Shown one piece after another: positions 7,614 to 8,309 of a stretch of DNA of 8,309 nucleotides; within the stretch, counting starts at the first letter, position 1, and every line of letters begins with the position of its first letter. Position numbers and translations under genes: made by a program. The notes under the pieces are model-generated. The model had not been told where the DNA came from, did no database searches, and saw nothing but the letters and a program-made list of their open reading frames with translations. The stretch comes from an uncultured Verrucomicrobiales bacterium (GTDB taxonomy: Bacteria > Verrucomicrobiota > Verrucomicrobiae > Limisphaerales > CANJSG01). Location of the stretch: positions 1-8,309 of the forward strand of contig CAMLMI010000200.1 in the NCBI GenBank assembly GCA_946480965.1, read 5' to 3'.

Positions 7614-7635
7614 GGGCCGAGCTGCCGCTCGGCCC
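7614..7635. repeat. Hairpin 3, GGGCCGAG palindrome next to the lysS stop
   Basis: GGGCCGAG (7614-7621) and CTCGGCCC (7628-7635) form a perfect 8-bp stem with a 6-nt loop CTGCCG, the same geometry as hairpin 2. It lies 34 nt past the lysS stop and could impede transcription from lysS into the toxin-antitoxin pair. It lacks a U-run, so it is not called a terminator. Confidence 0.75.
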
Positions 7636-7667
7636 TGATCTCCGCCCCACGTCGGCGAGGGGCGTTC

Positions 7668-7759
7668 CGTCACTTCGGGCGCATCTGGGGGAAGAGGATG
7701 ACGTCGCGGATGCTTTCCTGGCCGAGGAGCATCATGCAGAGGCGGTCGATGCCGATGCC
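7668..7759 (-). repeat. lysS 3' end, in-gene copy of the repeat (copy B)
   Basis: This is the part of lysS that is repeated at 6883-6974 (91 of 92 bases) and, for 24 bases, at 7514-7537. The conserved edge in all three copies lies 1-2 nt beyond the stop codon, and the other edge differs between copies. Confidence 0.9.
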
Positions 7760-8309
7760 GATGCCGCCGGCGGGGGGCATGCCGTGCTCCAACGCCACGA
7801 GGAAGTCCTCGTCGAGCTTCTGCTGTTCGCCGCCGGCCTGGTGTTCGAGCGCCTGGCGCTGGGCGATGGGGTCGTTCTGCTCGGTGTAGCCGGGGGCAAT
7901 TTCCTGGCCATTGATGCAGCACTCGAAGACTTCGACCGTCGTCGGATCGTCGGCCGTGATCTTGGCCAACGGGACGAGTTCCTTCGGCAGGTGGGTGACG
8001 AAGGTGGGGTTGATGAGCGTGGGCTCGATCAGCTTCTCGAAGACGGCGCCGGTGACCTCGAAGTCCTCGTAGCCGGCGGCGATGTCGCCTCCGAGCTTGA
8101 GGTCTTCTGTGGCGCGGCGGCGGCGTTCCTCGGAGGAGACGTCGAACCAGTCCTGGCCGGCGACTTCGCGGACGAGGTCCTTGTATTTCGCGCGACGCCA
8201 GTTGGGTGTGAGATCGATGGTCTTGGTGACGATGCCCTCGGCGTCCTTATGCTCGATCACCAGCGTCCCCAGCACCTTCTGCGCGACACCGCAGATGAGC
8301 GACTGGACC
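7670..8309 (-). CDS. lysS: Lysyl-tRNA synthetase (class II), C-terminal 213 residues
   Basis: This is the end of lysS; the gene continues beyond the right edge, so no start is visible. The enzyme attaches lysine to tRNA-Lys in the cytoplasm. The visible part covers the later half of the class II catalytic domain: LIEPTLINPTFVTHLPKELVPLAK, then EVFECCINGQEIAPGYTEQND, which corresponds to the E. coli segment [20 protein letters not shown] and contributes to the lysine and ATP site. Next come DEDFLVALEHGMPP and motif 3 (GIGIGIDRL), whose Arg contacts ATP, and the canonical end [12 protein letters not shown]. The short GTG-started frame at 8275 is internal: translation reads through from the window edge as VQSLICGVAQKVLGTLV. 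The catalytic end is intact, so this copy is functional as far as seen. Its last 92 bp are duplicated downstream. Confidence 0.93.
   Translation of the reverse strand, partial: VQSLICGVAQKVLGTLVIEHKDAEGIVTKTIDLTPNWRRAKYKDLVREVAGQDWFDVSSEERRRRATEDLKLGGDIAAGYEDFEVTGAVFEKLIEPTLINPTFVTHLPKELVPLAKITADDPTTVEVFECCINGQEIAPGYTEQNDPIAQRQALEHQAGGEQQKLDEDFLVALEHGMPPAGGIGIGIDRLCMMLLGQESIRDVILFPQMRPK

Noticed and set aside
7614..7635. Intrinsic terminator of lysS
   Set aside because: The stem is strong but no U-run follows on the lysS-sense strand, so it is listed only as a palindrome.
6883..7759. CRISPR array
   Set aside because: The three repeats differ in length (92, 24 and 92 bp), have very unequal spacing and include coding sequence, unlike CRISPR repeats and spacers.
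7155..7889. 244-codon open frame on the + strand across the toxin-antitoxin pair and the lysS end
   Set aside because: It runs antisense through three genes with good family matches and through the palindromic spacer, and has no recognisable domain.
7670..8275. lysS as a short gene starting at GTG 8275
   Set aside because: The frame stays open to the window edge and upstream residues continue the LysS sequence, so the GTG is an internal Val codon.

Overview
The window is GC-rich and densely coded. The best guess for the source is a Verrucomicrobiota-type bacterium (PVC group). This rests on gene style only: a split MacB-like exporter with an unusually long HlyD-family adaptor, a four-helix-bundle gene next to a liv gene, and GC-rich palindromes between genes. 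No rRNA or other taxonomic marker is present, so this is inference.

Layout of the + strand. Positions 1-161 hold the end of a four-helix-bundle (S23-type) protein. Positions 207-914 hold livF, an ATPase of branched-chain amino acid ABC importers, with no other liv gene visible. A 299-bp gene-free stretch (915-1213) carries two strong inverted repeats. A tightly packed four-gene cassette follows (1214-6815): a TolC-family outer-membrane lipoprotein, a long HlyD/MacA-type periplasmic adaptor, a MacB/LolD-type ATPase and a MacB-type permease. The genes overlap by 14, 4 and 14 nt (taking the GTG start for the ATPase), so they are almost certainly one operon. Together they would form a tripartite pump: the ATPase and permease work at the inner membrane, the adaptor spans the periplasm and the TolC lipoprotein forms the exit duct. 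The substrate cannot be read from sequence.

Layout of the - strand, convergent with the efflux operon. The C-terminal part of lysS (class II lysyl-tRNA synthetase) enters from the right edge and stops at 7670. Beyond its stop come three short GC-rich hairpins (7540-7635). Next is a compact toxin-antitoxin pair made of a short HicB-like antitoxin (7257-7475) and a HicA toxin (7018-7260). A good sigma70-like promoter lies so close to the antitoxin start that the mRNA may be leaderless.

The most unusual feature is that the 3' end of lysS is present three times. The genuine gene end is at 7668-7759. A 92-bp copy with one mismatch lies beyond hicA (6883-6974), and a 24-bp perfect copy lies just upstream of the hicB promoter (7514-7537). 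All three copies end 1-2 nt past the lysS stop codon, so the toxin-antitoxin pair sits between two lysS tails like a cassette between attachment-site-like direct repeats. No recombinase is visible. The distal copy is also the end of a 35-codon ORF (6885-6992) with its own Shine-Dalgarno-like sequence, which would encode the last 27 residues of LysS behind eight unrelated ones.
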